Source of the DNA: Alishewanella agri BL06
GTDB taxonomy: Bacteria > Pseudomonadota > Gammaproteobacteria > Enterobacterales > Alteromonadaceae
DNA: 64,000 nt
Direction of reading: 5' to 3'
NCBI RefSeq assembly: GCF_000272005.1
Contig: NZ_AKKU01000015.1
Location: 1 to 64,000, forward strand
In this document: positions 41,282-50,016 of the stretch, piece after piece
Position numbering within the stretch: position 1 is the stretch's first letter
Layout: each line of letters begins with the position of its first letter
Notes under the pieces: generated by a model
What the model saw: the letters and a program-made list of their open reading frames with translations, nothing else
Told to the model about the DNA's origin: nothing
Databases searched by the model: none
Position numbers and translations under genes: made by a program

Positions 41282-41471
41282 TTCAGGCCCAATTCAGCCG
41301 ATTATGTTTTGCTGGCTACTGTTGCAAAAAACAGCAACAGTTAAATTATCTTTTAATGACATGCAGTAAATTCGCGGGCCTGCTTTTCGGAAAACACTTA
41401 TTTTCAGCCTTTTAGGGAATGTCAATCCCTGAAAGGGCAAAAAAAAGCAAAAATTGTTTAAAAAACAGCCT

Positions 41472-41510
41472 TTGCTTTAGTGGTAAAAATCCGTAAACTT
41501 AGCGCCCCTT
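41472..41510 (+). promoter_or_regulatory. dusB-fis promoter with GC-rich discriminator
   Basis: TTGCTT (41472-41477), 16-base spacer, TAAACT (41494-41499), then a discriminator with AGCGCCCC up to the start region. GC-rich discriminators mark stringently controlled promoters such as the E. coli fis operon. A/T tracts at 41440-41465 just upstream resemble UP-element or Fis sites. Confidence 0.6.
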
Positions 41511-41522
41511 GAGGACAGAGCC

Positions 41523-42506
41523 TTGGAATCAGTGGTGCGCATAGGTCCATATCAGTTAGCGAATCAGGTGATCTGCGCTCCGATGGCTGGGGTAACCGAT
41601 CACACTTTTCGTGAACTCTGCCGCCGGTTTGGTGCGGCTTTAGCTGTGTCAGAGATGCTGTCGAGCAATCCGCAGGTCTGGCAAAGCGAAAAGTCACAAA
41701 ATCGGATGGGCCATCGCCAGGAGTCTGGCATTCGCTCAGTGCAAATTGCCGGCAGCGATCCGGAACAAATGGCTGCCGCCGCGCAGTATAACGTCGACAT
41801 CGGCGCCGATATTATCGACATTAATATGGGTTGCCCGGCGAAAAAGGTGAATAAAAAGCTGGCAGGCTCAGCCCTGTTGCAATACCCGGAGCTGGTAGAG
41901 CAAATCGTGCGGGCAGTGGTACAGGCCGTTAAGGTACCGGTAACACTGAAGATCCGCACTGGCTGGGACCCGGAACATCGCAATGGCGTGCAAATCGCCC
42001 GCATTGCCGAGGATAACGGCATTCAGGCACTGGCGGTGCATGGCCGCACCAAAGCCTGTATGTATAAAGGAGAAGCCGAGTACGACACCATTGCTGCGAT
42101 TAAGCAGCAAGTGAAGATACCGGTCATCGCCAATGGTGATATAACCTCACCGGAAAAAGCGCAATTCGTGCTCGACTACACCGGCGCCGACGCCATTATG
42201 ATTGGTCGCGCGGCCCAGGGTCGGCCATGGATTTTCCGGGAAGTGGTGCACTATCTGGCAACAGGGGAGAAACTGGCTGCGCCTTCGGTTAGCGAAGTGC
42301 AGCAAATCATGCTGGAACATGTGCAGGGCTTGCACCAGTTATATGGTGACTATGCCGGTGCCCGTATCGCCCGCAAACATGTGGGCTGGTACCTGGCAGA
42401 GCATGATCCAGACGGGTTATTTCGTAGTGAATTCAACGGTATTGAGCATGCCAACGTGCAGCTGGATGCCTTAAATAGCTATTTTCATAAACTAGCAGCA
42501 ACCTAA
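41523..42506 (+). CDS. dusB: tRNA-dihydrouridine synthase B
   Basis: FMN enzyme that makes dihydrouridine at tRNA position 17. The 327-residue protein has [16 protein letters not shown] (18-33), [20 protein letters not shown] with catalytic Cys, [29 protein letters not shown] and [11 protein letters not shown]. The start is TTG with GAGGA seven bases upstream; GTG codons at 41532/41535 are alternatives, the latter aligning with the E. coli start. It is cotranscribed with fis, 17 bases downstream. Confidence 0.97.
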   Translation: MESVVRIGPYQLANQVICAPMAGVTDHTFRELCRRFGAALAVSEMLSSNPQVWQSEKSQNRMGHRQESGIRSVQIAGSDPEQMAAAAQYNVDIGADIIDINMGCPAKKVNKKLAGSALLQYPELVEQIVRAVVQAVKVPVTLKIRTGWDPEHRNGVQIARIAEDNGIQALAVHGRTKACMYKGEAEYDTIAAIKQQVKIPVIANGDITSPEKAQFVLDYTGADAIMIGRAAQGRPWIFREVVHYLATGEKLAAPSVSEVQQIMLEHVQGLHQLYGDYAGARIARKHVGWYLAEHDPDGLFRSEFNGIEHANVQLDALNSYFHKLAAT

Positions 42507-42523
42507 CGTAAAAGAGAAAAGCA

Positions 42524-42814
42524 ATGTTTAATTCGAACGTTACTTCGCCATTTATCACTAACGCCCACGTTCAGTCTCAGGAAAAGCCACAGGCCTTATC
42601 CAGTGCCGTCCAAAAAGCTGTTGCCAACTACCTGCAACAGTTAAACGGCCAGGACGTTAACGATCTGTACGAGCTGGTATTATCTGAATTAGAGCGGCCA
42701 TTACTGGAAGAAGTAATGAAATATACCCGCGGCAACCAAACCCGTGCCGCTAACCTGATGGGTATCAACCGCGGCACGCTGCGCAAAAAGTTAAAACAAT
42801 ACGGCATGTCATAA
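42524..42814 (+). CDS. fis: DNA-binding protein Fis
   Basis: Nucleoid protein and growth-phase regulator that bends DNA and activates rRNA promoters. The 96-residue protein is nearly identical to E. coli Fis from [15 protein letters not shown] onward, with the helix-turn-helix [20 protein letters not shown]. The N-terminal beta-hairpin region is divergent. Second gene of the dusB-fis operon, with a terminator 25 bases downstream. It probably regulates its own promoter upstream of dusB. Confidence 0.98.
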   Translation: MFNSNVTSPFITNAHVQSQEKPQALSSAVQKAVANYLQQLNGQDVNDLYELVLSELERPLLEEVMKYTRGNQTRAANLMGINRGTLRKKLKQYGMS

Positions 42815-42836
42815 TGCCACGCGGGGTCGGCCCCGC

Positions 42837-42862
42837 TAAAAGCACCTTCGGGTGCTTTTTTA
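42837..42862 (+). terminator. Intrinsic terminator of dusB-fis
   Basis: Stem AGCACC/GGTGCT (42841-42846 with 42851-42856) closed by a TTCG tetraloop, followed by a T-run; AAAA precedes it. Confidence 0.92.
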
Positions 42863-42873
42863 TTGGCTAAACT

Positions 42874-43142
42874 TAGGGCGTGTTGACGTTTGCTGCTTAG
42901 ATTTTGTTCGCACTGGCGGCGCTTTGATCGCGAAACGAGGAGTGCGGTTTAGTTATTCTAAATAAGTGACGAGTGACAAAGAGCAAAGCGCCGCCAGCGC
43001 GAACCCTTCGGGCAGCGTTTGGCTGGCGTTTCTACTGCGTTATCGCTTGTTCATGTAGAATAACTACACATCACAAGCTCTGCCTTGTATAAACACCAGC
43101 CAAACGGCTGCAAAAACAAGAAGCAAATGTCAACACGCCCTA
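42874..43142. mobile_element. MITE-like palindromic element (269 bp with TA ends)
   Basis: Terminal inverted repeats of 23 bp, GGGCGTGTTGACGTTTGCT... (from 42876) and its inverse (to 43140), match at 21 of 23 positions and are flanked by TA on both sides. TA duplication is typical of IS630/mariner-type elements. Inside are two nested inverted repeats: 42906-42926 with 42984-43004, and 43012-43031 with 43091-43111. There is no ORF of note. It fills most of the 435-base fis-purH gap. A half copy lies at 62071-62090. Confidence 0.82.
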
Positions 43143-43180
43143 GTGAAAAAAATAGCAGGCTGGCAGCTGCAGCCAGCCTG
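43143..43180 (-). terminator. Orphan minus-strand intrinsic terminator in the purH leader
   Basis: A 9-bp stem CAGGCTGGC/GCCAGCCTG (43156-43164 with 43172-43180). On the minus strand it is followed by CTATTTTTTT. No annotated minus-strand gene lies upstream of it. On the plus strand it is just a hairpin in the purH leader. Confidence 0.6.
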
Positions 43181-43210
43181 AAGCAAGCAATAGCAAGCAT
43201 TCGTTTCTGT

Positions 43211-43234
43211 GACAACCGTGACGACAACCGTGAC
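43211..43234. repeat. Tandem 12-bp repeat upstream of purH
   Basis: GACAACCGTGAC occurs twice in tandem, then a third partial GACAA, just before the purH ribosome site. Possible regulator site or replication slippage product. Confidence 0.6.
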
Positions 43235-43249
43235 AAAGAGAACCCGCTG

Positions 43250-44833
43250 ATGAATACACTTCGCCCTGTGCGCCGCGCTTTATTAAGCGTATCTGATAAA
43301 ACCGGTATTGTAGAATTTGCCAAAGCCCTGGCCGCAATGCAGGTTGAGATCCTGTCTACCGGTGGTACCGCCAAACTGTTGGCCGAGCAAGGTATCGCCG
43401 TGATTGAAGTATCAGACTACACCGGTCATCCGGAAATTATGGATGGCCGGGTAAAGACCCTGCACCCGAAAATTCACGGCGGTATTCTGGCGCGCCGCGG
43501 CACCGACGAAGCGGTAATGGTAGCCAATAATATTGGCCCTATTGATCTGGTAGTGGTGAACCTGTATCCCTTTGCCAATACGGTCGCTAAACCGGGTTGC
43601 ACCTTGGCTGATGCGGTAGAAAATATCGATATCGGTGGCCCGACTATGGTGCGTGCCGCCGCGAAAAACCATCAGGACGTTACCATTATCGTCAAGGCCA
43701 GTGATTATCCGAAAGTACTGGCTGAGCTTAACGCCAATAATGGCGCCACCACCTTAGAAACCCGCTTTAGCCTGGCGATCAGCGCCTTTGAACATACGGC
43801 ACAGTACGATGGCATGATTGCCAATTACTTTGGTGCCATGTTACCGGCTTATGGCAGCGAAGAAGCCGCCAGCCGTTTCCCGCGCACCTTTAACAGCCAG
43901 TTTGTGAAGAAACAGGACTTACGTTACGGCGAAAACGGCCACCAGCAAGCCGCGTTCTATGTTGATGCCAACGCCACTGAGGCTTGCGTCTCGACCGCGA
44001 CGCAGCTGCAGGGTAAGGCGCTGTCTTACAATAATATCGCGGATACCGATGCGGCGCTGGAGTGTGTTAAAGAGTTTGCCGAACCGGCCTGTGTGATTGT
44101 TAAACACGCTAACCCTTGTGGTGTCGCGATTGGCGAGAGCATTTTGGAAGCCTATAACCGCGCTTACAGCACGGATCCGACCTCGGCTTTCGGTGGCATT
44201 ATTGCTTTTAACCGTGAGCTGGATGTCACTACCGCTAAAGAAATTGTTAGCCGGCAGTTTGTCGAAGTGATTATTGCCCCTAGCGCCAGTGCGGAAGCCG
44301 TTGCCGTAGTGGCGAGCAAGCCGAATGTGCGCTTATTGGTGTGTGGCGACTTTGCCGCTGCGGCACCGGCGCTGGATATTAAACAGGTTAATGGCGGTAT
44401 CTTACTGCAAGATCGCGATCAGCACCGCATCAGCGAGTCGGATTTGAAAGTGGTGACCAAACGGCAACCGACAGCGCAAGAGCTAAAAGATCTGCTGTTC
44501 TGCTGGAAGGTCGCGAAGTTTGTCAAATCCAATGCCATTGTTTATGTGAAAGACAGCATGACCATTGGTGTCGGCGCCGGCCAGATGAGCCGCGTTTATA
44601 GCGCAAAAATTGCCGGTATTAAAGCCGCAGACGAGAAACTGGAAGTAAAAGGGTCAGTGATGGCCTCAGATGCCTTCTTCCCGTTCCGCGACGGTATTGA
44701 TGCCGCTGCAGCTGCCGGTATTACGGCAGTGATTCAGCCAGGTGGCTCAATGCGCGATGCCGAAGTGATTGCCGCCGCCGACGAGCACGGCATGGCGATG
44801 GTATTTACCGGTGTGCGGCATTTCCGCCATTAA
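43250..44833 (+). CDS. purH: Bifunctional AICAR transformylase/IMP cyclohydrolase
   Basis: Last two steps of IMP synthesis. The 527-residue protein has an N-terminal IMP cyclohydrolase ([45 protein letters not shown]) and a C-terminal AICAR transformylase ([37 protein letters not shown], ending MRHFRH-like VRHFRH). I chose ATG 43250; the reading from 43085 starts within the MITE and adds 55 non-conserved residues. purD does not follow it, unlike in many relatives. Confidence 0.97.
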   Translation: MNTLRPVRRALLSVSDKTGIVEFAKALAAMQVEILSTGGTAKLLAEQGIAVIEVSDYTGHPEIMDGRVKTLHPKIHGGILARRGTDEAVMVANNIGPIDLVVVNLYPFANTVAKPGCTLADAVENIDIGGPTMVRAAAKNHQDVTIIVKASDYPKVLAELNANNGATTLETRFSLAISAFEHTAQYDGMIANYFGAMLPAYGSEEAASRFPRTFNSQFVKKQDLRYGENGHQQAAFYVDANATEACVSTATQLQGKALSYNNIADTDAALECVKEFAEPACVIVKHANPCGVAIGESILEAYNRAYSTDPTSAFGGIIAFNRELDVTTAKEIVSRQFVEVIIAPSASAEAVAVVASKPNVRLLVCGDFAAAAPALDIKQVNGGILLQDRDQHRISESDLKVVTKRQPTAQELKDLLFCWKVAKFVKSNAIVYVKDSMTIGVGAGQMSRVYSAKIAGIKAADEKLEVKGSVMASDAFFPFRDGIDAAAAAGITAVIQPGGSMRDAEVIAAADEHGMAMVFTGVRHFRH

Positions 44834-44854
44834 TACATTGTCAAACCTGAAATA

Positions 44855-44892
44855 AAACAGGTTGCCATTTTGGCAGCCTGTTTAGCTTTTTG
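44855..44892. terminator. Bidirectional terminator between purH and the PAS gene
   Basis: AAACAGGTTGCC pairs with GGCAGCCTGTTT (44855-44866 with 44872-44883) with one wobble. GCTTTTT follows on the plus strand, and TTTTATTTC on the minus. Confidence 0.85.
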
Positions 44893-45232
44893 GCACCGGC
44901 AACAATGCCAGCTGGTAGGTGGGCTCTGCCGCACCATGCTCCGGGGCAATGGCCTTACCGCTGGCCAGCATTTCGATTTGATGGCCATTTTGCTTACGCA
45001 GCGTCAGATAGCAGCCGCTCAGCTTACCGTAGTGTTGAATCGCCGGTAACACATGGGCCAAAAACAGCACCCGACTGGCCGGCGGCAATAGCTGATAAAT
45101 ATCCTGCTGCAATAAAAACTGTTCAGAGTAACCAAGCCAACTGCGCAGTGGCAGATTAATAGCCAGAATTTTCTGCCGCGCGGATAATGTCAGGATACCG
45201 CAAGGTAGCTGATCCAGTTCAAACAACACCAT
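44882..45232 (-). CDS. Solo PAS-domain protein
   Basis: A 116-residue cytosolic protein that is almost entirely one PAS-like domain: LPCGILTLSARQKILAINLPLRSWLGYS (in two parts around residues 9-36), then FLAHVLPAIQHYGKLSG and a YLTLRKQNGHQIEML strand pair. No output domain (kinase, GGDEF, PP2C) is attached, and the downstream gap has no room for a lost one. Its ATG lies inside the 3' end of the RsbQ-like hydrolase gene (14-base overlap, GGGAG seven bases upstream). It is probably a sensor or scaffold working with that hydrolase. Confidence 0.75.
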   Translation of the reverse strand: MVLFELDQLPCGILTLSARQKILAINLPLRSWLGYSEQFLLQQDIYQLLPPASRVLFLAHVLPAIQHYGKLSGCYLTLRKQNGHQIEMLASGKAIAPEHGAAEPTYQLALLPVPKS

Positions 45233-46046
45233 AACCGAGCTCCCGTTTAATCTGCTCTGCTAACAGTTGCGGCTGACAAAGCTGCGGATAATGGCCGCGG
45301 ACATTTAGCAATACCGCTCTGGCTTGTGGTAGCTTGGCGACCAGGTAATCAATGGCTTGCTGCGGCACTATCATATCGGCCTTAGTATAAAAAATCGTTA
45401 CTGGTATCGGCACTTGTGGTAAAGCTGCACGGATGTCGACATAAAATACTAAGCGGGCAAAATGGCGGCTAAACGCCGGGTTGTTACTTAAAAAACTCTG
45501 CGTCAACTGCTGGCTTACCACTGAATTCTCGGGCTCATCCAACACCTTGGGCGCTAAGATGCCTGCCCAGCCAAACTGGTTTTGTGCCATTAGCTGTAAT
45601 AACTGCTCAATATCAGCCGTGTCAAAACCGCCGTAATAATCCGGTGCATTCTGATAACGGGCTGAAGGGGTAATCGCCAGAACTTTCTTAAAGCGCTGCG
45701 GCTGGCGGATTGCCGCTAGCATACCGATCGCACTACTAATAGAGTGCGCCAGTAACAACACTGAACTGAGTTGCAGTTCCGCCAGCAAAGCCAGTAGGTC
45801 ATCGGCATAGGCCTGTAAATCAGGGTAATCCGCAATTGCGTCTTCATCAACCTGACTGCCACCACAGCCGGCATAATCGAATAACACCAGCTTTAATGGT
45901 AAAGACTGCAGCTGCGGCAGAAGTTTTTGCCAGATCCGCTGATCACAACCAAAACCGTGCGCCATTACCAATGTCTGGCTGCCACTGCCGAGCACGCGGG
46001 CATTGAGCTTTTGCATCATGGGTGTTACGGCCTGATCTACACTCAT
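45219..46046 (-). CDS. RsbQ/KAI2-type alpha/beta hydrolase
   Basis: A 275-residue alpha/beta hydrolase with the HGFGCDQ oxyanion segment (30-36), nucleophile Ser102 (LAHSISS), Asp224 (TKADMIVP) and His252 in RGHYPQL. The order, spacing and the GFGxDQ and GHxPxL motifs match the RsbQ/KAI2/D14 group. Bacillus RsbQ supplies a small-molecule signal to the PAS domain of RsbP. Here too the partner gene encodes a PAS protein and overlaps by 14 bases. The ligand is unknown. Confidence 0.85.
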   Translation of the reverse strand: MSVDQAVTPMMQKLNARVLGSGSQTLVMAHGFGCDQRIWQKLLPQLQSLPLKLVLFDYAGCGGSQVDEDAIADYPDLQAYADDLLALLAELQLSSVLLLAHSISSAIGMLAAIRQPQRFKKVLAITPSARYQNAPDYYGGFDTADIEQLLQLMAQNQFGWAGILAPKVLDEPENSVVSQQLTQSFLSNNPAFSRHFARLVFYVDIRAALPQVPIPVTIFYTKADMIVPQQAIDYLVAKLPQARAVLLNVRGHYPQLCQPQLLAEQIKRELGYGVV

Positions 46047-46147
46047 CTACGTCTGGTCCACTGCAGATTATCGTTCGAGTGTAACACAGTCATAGCGGCG
46101 CTACAGCGCTGTTTTTCAAACACTGAACGCAAATTATTCGCGACCAG

Positions 46148-46624
46148 CTAATCCATCAGTCGCACCGGGATGGACCACTGCAAGCAGGCGTTGTCCTGCT
46201 GCAGATCAAGACAGGTTAACGAGGCCTTACGTACCTTTAGCAGTGGCTGCTCAGCACCGAGCAAAGCGCTGATTAACGCCGAGAAGTCCGGTTCATGCCC
46301 AACCAGCAACACCTGCTGCGGCCAGGCCAAGCTGGCCTGCTGCAGTGCGGTTAACGCCTGACTGGTTGGCGTTTCTAGTGCCAGCCAATCCCGTTCCTCA
46401 GCCGGCGGTAACCTTGCCACCTTACTGACGATAGCTGCTGTTTGGCTAGCTCTGGGGTAAGGGCTGCTTAGCACCAACTGCGGTGTCAGATTGTACTTCA
46501 ACATAAAGTTAGCCACCTTGCGTGCCTGCAACCGGCCTTTTTCAATTAAACAGCGGTCAATATCCAACTGACCGGGGCGAATTACTTCGGCAGTGGCGTG
46601 GCGCAAGAAAAATAGGCTGGTCAT
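46148..46624 (-). CDS. sixA: Phosphohistidine phosphatase SixA
   Basis: Small histidine-phosphatase-superfamily enzyme that removes phosphate from histidine on phosphotransfer proteins (ArcB or the nitrogen PTS in E. coli). The 158-residue protein has the catalytic RHA motif at 8-10 (His9) in FFLRHATAE, SSPYPRASQTA, and the second His in LLVGHEPDFS. Single-gene unit; no PTS gene is adjacent. Confidence 0.9.
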   Translation of the reverse strand: MTSLFFLRHATAEVIRPGQLDIDRCLIEKGRLQARKVANFMLKYNLTPQLVLSSPYPRASQTAAIVSKVARLPPAEERDWLALETPTSQALTALQQASLAWPQQVLLVGHEPDFSALISALLGAEQPLLKVRKASLTCLDLQQDNACLQWSIPVRLMD

Positions 46625-46678
46625 AACAAAACCCTAAGTTAAAGTTGTCATGCATTAAACGCGTTTAAAATGACTTTT

Positions 46679-47242
46679 TTATGACGACGCAGCGATACGA
46701 GCCATTAATTGCCGGATAAAATGCGCTTTCGCCAGATTGTACGCCTGGCGATCGTCAGCAAAATCTGCTGCAGCCTGACGTTTAATCCTGGCGTACTCAG
46801 CAGCCACAAGCGGATGCTGCTGCAAATAATGACAAAATATCAGCTTCTGCCAATGCTCCGAATCTGGCGTCAGCATATGCAAATGATGGCTACGCCGCCC
46901 CTCGGCGTTGCGTTTAATAAACCACAGATAGTCTATCTCCTGCTCGCCTTTAACCTTTGGCCACCAAAATAGTTGATATCCCTCAGCTGCCATCAATGGC
47001 GCAGCCTGGTCCCGGATCTGTTCTAAATCTGCAACTTCCACTAATAAATCAATAATGGGTTTGGCAGGCATCCCCGGAATGGCAGTGCTGCCAAAATGCT
47101 CGATGCGACCGCAGAAAAATTGTGGCCAGCGCGCTCTGAGTAACGCTGCTTCAGCGGCAGCTTGTGCCGGCCAGCTAGCTTGCCAGTCGCTAAGCCAAAC
47201 CGGCTCGGCCAGCGCTTGTTGGGGGTATTTAGACTCTGTCAT
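46679..47242 (-). CDS. GrpB-family (UPF0157) protein
   Basis: A 187-residue protein with the UPF0157/GrpB signature IEHFGSTAIPGMPAKPIIDL (48-67), a nucleotidyltransferase-fold pattern, and HHLHMLTPDSEHW. The family is related to the MNT/GrpB nucleotidyltransferases, and some members are fused to dephospho-CoA kinase. Its reaction is not known. It stands alone between sixA and suhB. Confidence 0.82.
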   Translation of the reverse strand: MTESKYPQQALAEPVWLSDWQASWPAQAAAEAALLRARWPQFFCGRIEHFGSTAIPGMPAKPIIDLLVEVADLEQIRDQAAPLMAAEGYQLFWWPKVKGEQEIDYLWFIKRNAEGRRSHHLHMLTPDSEHWQKLIFCHYLQQHPLVAAEYARIKRQAAADFADDRQAYNLAKAHFIRQLMARIAASS

Positions 47243-47304
47243 GACTTTTTCCGCGACCGACGGCTACCAGCGAGCATAGCAAACACGAATTCACTGCACA
47301 AAGC

Positions 47305-47332
47305 TTTACTTTTTCCGCCCAGCGGCTACAAT
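47305..47332 (+). promoter_or_regulatory. suhB promoter candidate
   Basis: TTTACT (47305-47310), 16-base spacer, TACAAT (47327-47332), then the GC-rich ACGCGCCGC before the start region. A leader of about 50 bases follows. Confidence 0.6.
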
Positions 47333-47388
47333 ACGCGCCGCTCTTTTGATTGTTCTTTATACAGCTCTTTACAAATAAGGTAATCGCT

Positions 47389-48192
47389 ATGCATCCGATG
47401 TTAAACATCGCAATCCGTGCTGCGCGCAGCGCAGGTAATGTTATCGCCCGGGCCTGTGGCCAGCTGGACATGGTTCAGAAACTACAGAAAGGCACTAACG
47501 ACTTCGTCACCAACGTTGATCGTGAAGCTGAACAGGCTATCGTGGCTGTATTAAAGAAATCCTTCCCAACCCACGGTATTGTTGGCGAAGAGCATGGCGA
47601 TTACGGTAATAATGACAGCGAATTCCAATGGATTATTGATCCGCTGGATGGCACCACCAACTTTATTAAAGGCATTCCGCACTTCGCGGTCTCCATCGCC
47701 TTAAAACACCAGGGTAAATTAGACCAGGCAGTGATCTTCGATCCGCTGCGTGGTGAGCTGTTTACTGCCTCACGTGGCCGTGGCGCGCAGTTAAATGGTA
47801 CCCGCATCCGGGTTAATAATTTACCGGATTTGGAAGGCACTATCCTGGCCACCGGTTTTCCGTTTAAAGCCAAACACCATTTAGACAGCTACAGCAAAAT
47901 CTTTAACAGCTTCTTTGCCGATTGCGCTGATATGCGCCGTACCGGCTCGGCCGCACTGGATTTAGCCTATGTTGCAGCGGGTCGCTTTGATGGCTTCTGG
48001 GAAATCGGCTTAAAGCCATGGGATATCGCTGCCGGTGAACTGATTGTGCGTGAAGCCGGTGGTATGGTCTGTGACTTTGCCGGCGGCAATAACCATATGA
48101 AGAGTGGTAATATCGTTGCTGCCAGCCCGAAAGTGCTGCAGGCGATGGTTAAAGATATGCGTCCACACTTATCAGAAACTCTGGCTAAGTAA
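47389..48192 (+). CDS. suhB: Inositol-1-monophosphatase / Nus factor SuhB
   Basis: Inositol monophosphatase-fold protein; in E. coli SuhB also joins the rRNA antitermination complex. The 267-residue protein from ATG 47389 (AAGG eight bases upstream) has the metal-binding VGEEHG (65-70), IDPLDGTTNF (83-92) and a C-terminal KPWDIAAGELIVREAGG. The longer start at 47350 adds 13 residues with no ribosome site. Whether it acts on rRNA transcription here is inferred from E. coli. Confidence 0.95.
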   Translation: MHPMLNIAIRAARSAGNVIARACGQLDMVQKLQKGTNDFVTNVDREAEQAIVAVLKKSFPTHGIVGEEHGDYGNNDSEFQWIIDPLDGTTNFIKGIPHFAVSIALKHQGKLDQAVIFDPLRGELFTASRGRGAQLNGTRIRVNNLPDLEGTILATGFPFKAKHHLDSYSKIFNSFFADCADMRRTGSAALDLAYVAAGRFDGFWEIGLKPWDIAAGELIVREAGGMVCDFAGGNNHMKSGNIVAASPKVLQAMVKDMRPHLSETLAK

Positions 48193-48207
48193 GCTAAGCT
48201 AATCCTG

Positions 48208-48238
48208 AAAATCCGGCGCTTGCCGGATTTTTTTTTTT
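48208..48238 (+). terminator. Intrinsic terminator of suhB
   Basis: Stem AATCCGGC/GCCGGATT (48210-48217 with 48222-48229), GCTT loop, and about ten Ts. Confidence 0.94.
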
Positions 48239-48317
48239 GCAACTTTTCCATGCAAGCGGCAGACTAGGCTCTGGTTTGCTGGCAGATAAGCCGGCTGCAG
48301 ATGGTTATGAGGAAACT

Positions 48318-49568
48318 ATGCAAGAACAATGGGCACTAGTTGACACCTGGTCGGCGGAGCATGGTCAGCTGGCAATGTGGGCAGGCCTGGCTATTTTACT
48401 CAGCTTGGCATGGCTGGCGAACTTTATTGTTAAACATATTTTATTACGGGCGGTATTCCGCTTATTAGGTTTACAAAAGCAGCAATGTGAGCAGCGCGGA
48501 CTGGATTTTCGTTTTGTAAACCGCCTGGCAAATGTGGTGCCGGCGCTGGTGATCTCCACCCTGATTAGCCGGGTACCGCAGCTGCCGGAACTGCTGACGA
48601 CAGTTACCATTAATGTTAGCAATGCCTTTGTCGTGCTGACCATCGCTATTGCTATCAGTAATCTGCTTACGCTGATTAATACTTTGTATTCGCGTCGGCC
48701 AGACGCTAACAACAAACCGATTAAAGGCTATATCCAGCTGTTAAAGATTGTGATCTATGCCGTCGCCCTGATCCTGATGATTGCCGCCCTCTTTGATCGT
48801 TCACCGCTGATTTTGCTGTCGGGCTTGGGTGCAATGGCGGCCGTGCTGATGTTGATTTTTCAGGATACTTTGCTATCGCTGGTTGCCAGTGTGCAAATTT
48901 CATCCAATGATGTGATTCGGGTCGGCGATTGGGTCGAAATGCCACAATTAAATGCTGATGGTGATGTCATTGACATCGCGCTGCATACCGTAAAGATTCA
49001 GAACTGGGACCGCACCATCACCACCATCCCAACCCGGCGTTTTATGACAGATCCGTTTAAAAACTGGCGCGGGATGCAGGAGTCTGGTGGCCGTCGCATT
49101 AAACGTAGCCTGATGTTGGATCAGCAAAGTGTCAGTTTTCTGGATACTGAGCAAATAAGCCGTTTGAGCCGCTTTCGTTTGTTACAGAGCTACCTGGCAG
49201 CTAAACAGCGCGAGATCGACGAATGGAACCAGACATTAGCCGAGAAAGGCAAGGAGCCGGTAAATACCCGCCGCATTACCAATATCGGCACTTTTCGTGC
49301 GTATGTCCTGAATTATCTGAAACATCACGCCAGTATTCATCAGAATATGACCTGCATGGTCCGGCAACTGGCACCATCAGCTGACGGCTTACCGTTAGAA
49401 ATTTATTGCTTTACCAGTACCACTGCTTGGTTAGAGTATGAGGGTATTCAGTCAGATATTTTCGACCACTTGCTGGCAATTTTACCTGAATTCGGCTTAC
49501 GGGTGTATCAGCATCCCAGTGGCATGGATGTAAGAGCCTTACAGAGTGTCTTGGCGCAGCAGCATTAA
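48318..49568 (+). CDS. ybdG: Mechanosensitive channel YbdG/MscM type
   Basis: MscS-superfamily inner-membrane channel; the E. coli YbdG is a miniconductance channel for mild osmotic downshock. The 416 residues match YbdG (415). There are about five transmembrane segments (16-38, 70-90, 100-120, 140-165, 170-200). The pore/beta region is SGLGAMAAVLMLIFQDTLLS, then VRVGDWVEM-type IRVGDWVEMP, NWDRTITTIPT and a large cytosolic domain. The ATG at 48318 has GAGGAA upstream; the 48237 start lies in the suhB terminator. Confidence 0.92.
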   Translation: MQEQWALVDTWSAEHGQLAMWAGLAILLSLAWLANFIVKHILLRAVFRLLGLQKQQCEQRGLDFRFVNRLANVVPALVISTLISRVPQLPELLTTVTINVSNAFVVLTIAIAISNLLTLINTLYSRRPDANNKPIKGYIQLLKIVIYAVALILMIAALFDRSPLILLSGLGAMAAVLMLIFQDTLLSLVASVQISSNDVIRVGDWVEMPQLNADGDVIDIALHTVKIQNWDRTITTIPTRRFMTDPFKNWRGMQESGGRRIKRSLMLDQQSVSFLDTEQISRLSRFRLLQSYLAAKQREIDEWNQTLAEKGKEPVNTRRITNIGTFRAYVLNYLKHHASIHQNMTCMVRQLAPSADGLPLEIYCFTSTTAWLEYEGIQSDIFDHLLAILPEFGLRVYQHPSGMDVRALQSVLAQQH

Positions 49569-49605
49569 TTGCTGCGCCGGCAGCTTGGCAGCACACAGGG
49601 CCCGC

Positions 49606-49974
49606 TTAGGGCCGGACCAGCGGCAAATTGCGCTGCTGCCACTCGCGGTAACCGCCAGCTAAGCTTAATACCTGCTGATACCCCATTTGCTGTAAGGTTT
49701 GTGCAGATAAGGCTGAGCGATAGCCACCGCCGCAGTACAACACGATCTTTTGCTTCTTATCCGGTACGGTTTGCTCGATATCGCGTTCAATAATCCCCTT
49801 ACCCAGATGCATCGCCTCTGGCAAGTGCCCGGCTAACCATTCATGATCTTCGCGGATATCCAGTAACACATAGGGTTCCTGATGGCTCAGCAGCTCATCA
49901 ATGGATATTTCCTTAATCTGCGCTTTGGCCGCCGCAACTAAGGCCAGAAAACCCGGTGCATGTTGTTTACTCAC
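49606..49974 (-). CDS. Single-domain rhodanese
   Basis: A 122-residue rhodanese-homology protein with LLDIREDHEWLAGHLPEAMH (38-57) and active-site Cys81 in the loop CGGGYRS, so potentially a thiosulfate:cyanide or persulfide sulfurtransferase. No signal peptide; N-terminal helix about 6-20. The start is GTG with GGAG seven bases upstream. The gene begins right after the U-run of the secDF terminator, so its expression may rely on read-through. Confidence 0.85.
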   Translation of the reverse strand: MSKQHAPGFLALVAAAKAQIKEISIDELLSHQEPYVLLDIREDHEWLAGHLPEAMHLGKGIIERDIEQTVPDKKQKIVLYCGGGYRSALSAQTLQQMGYQQVLSLAGGYREWQQRNLPLVRP

Positions 49975-49985
49975 GCTTTACTCCA

Positions 49986-50016
49986 TAAAAAATGCCAGTC
50001 ATTGACTGGCATTTTT
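49986..50016 (-). terminator. Intrinsic terminator of yajC-secD-secF
   Basis: Stem AAAAATGCCAGTC/GACTGGCATTTTT (ends at 50000 and 50004) with an ATT loop; U-rich on the minus strand. Its U-run leads straight into the rhodanese ribosome site. Confidence 0.9.

Noticed and set aside
43085-43249. Extended purH reading frame beginning inside the MITE
   Set aside because: The added 55 residues match nothing in PurH, and the ATG at 43250 aligns with the known N-terminus and has a purine-rich ribosome site.
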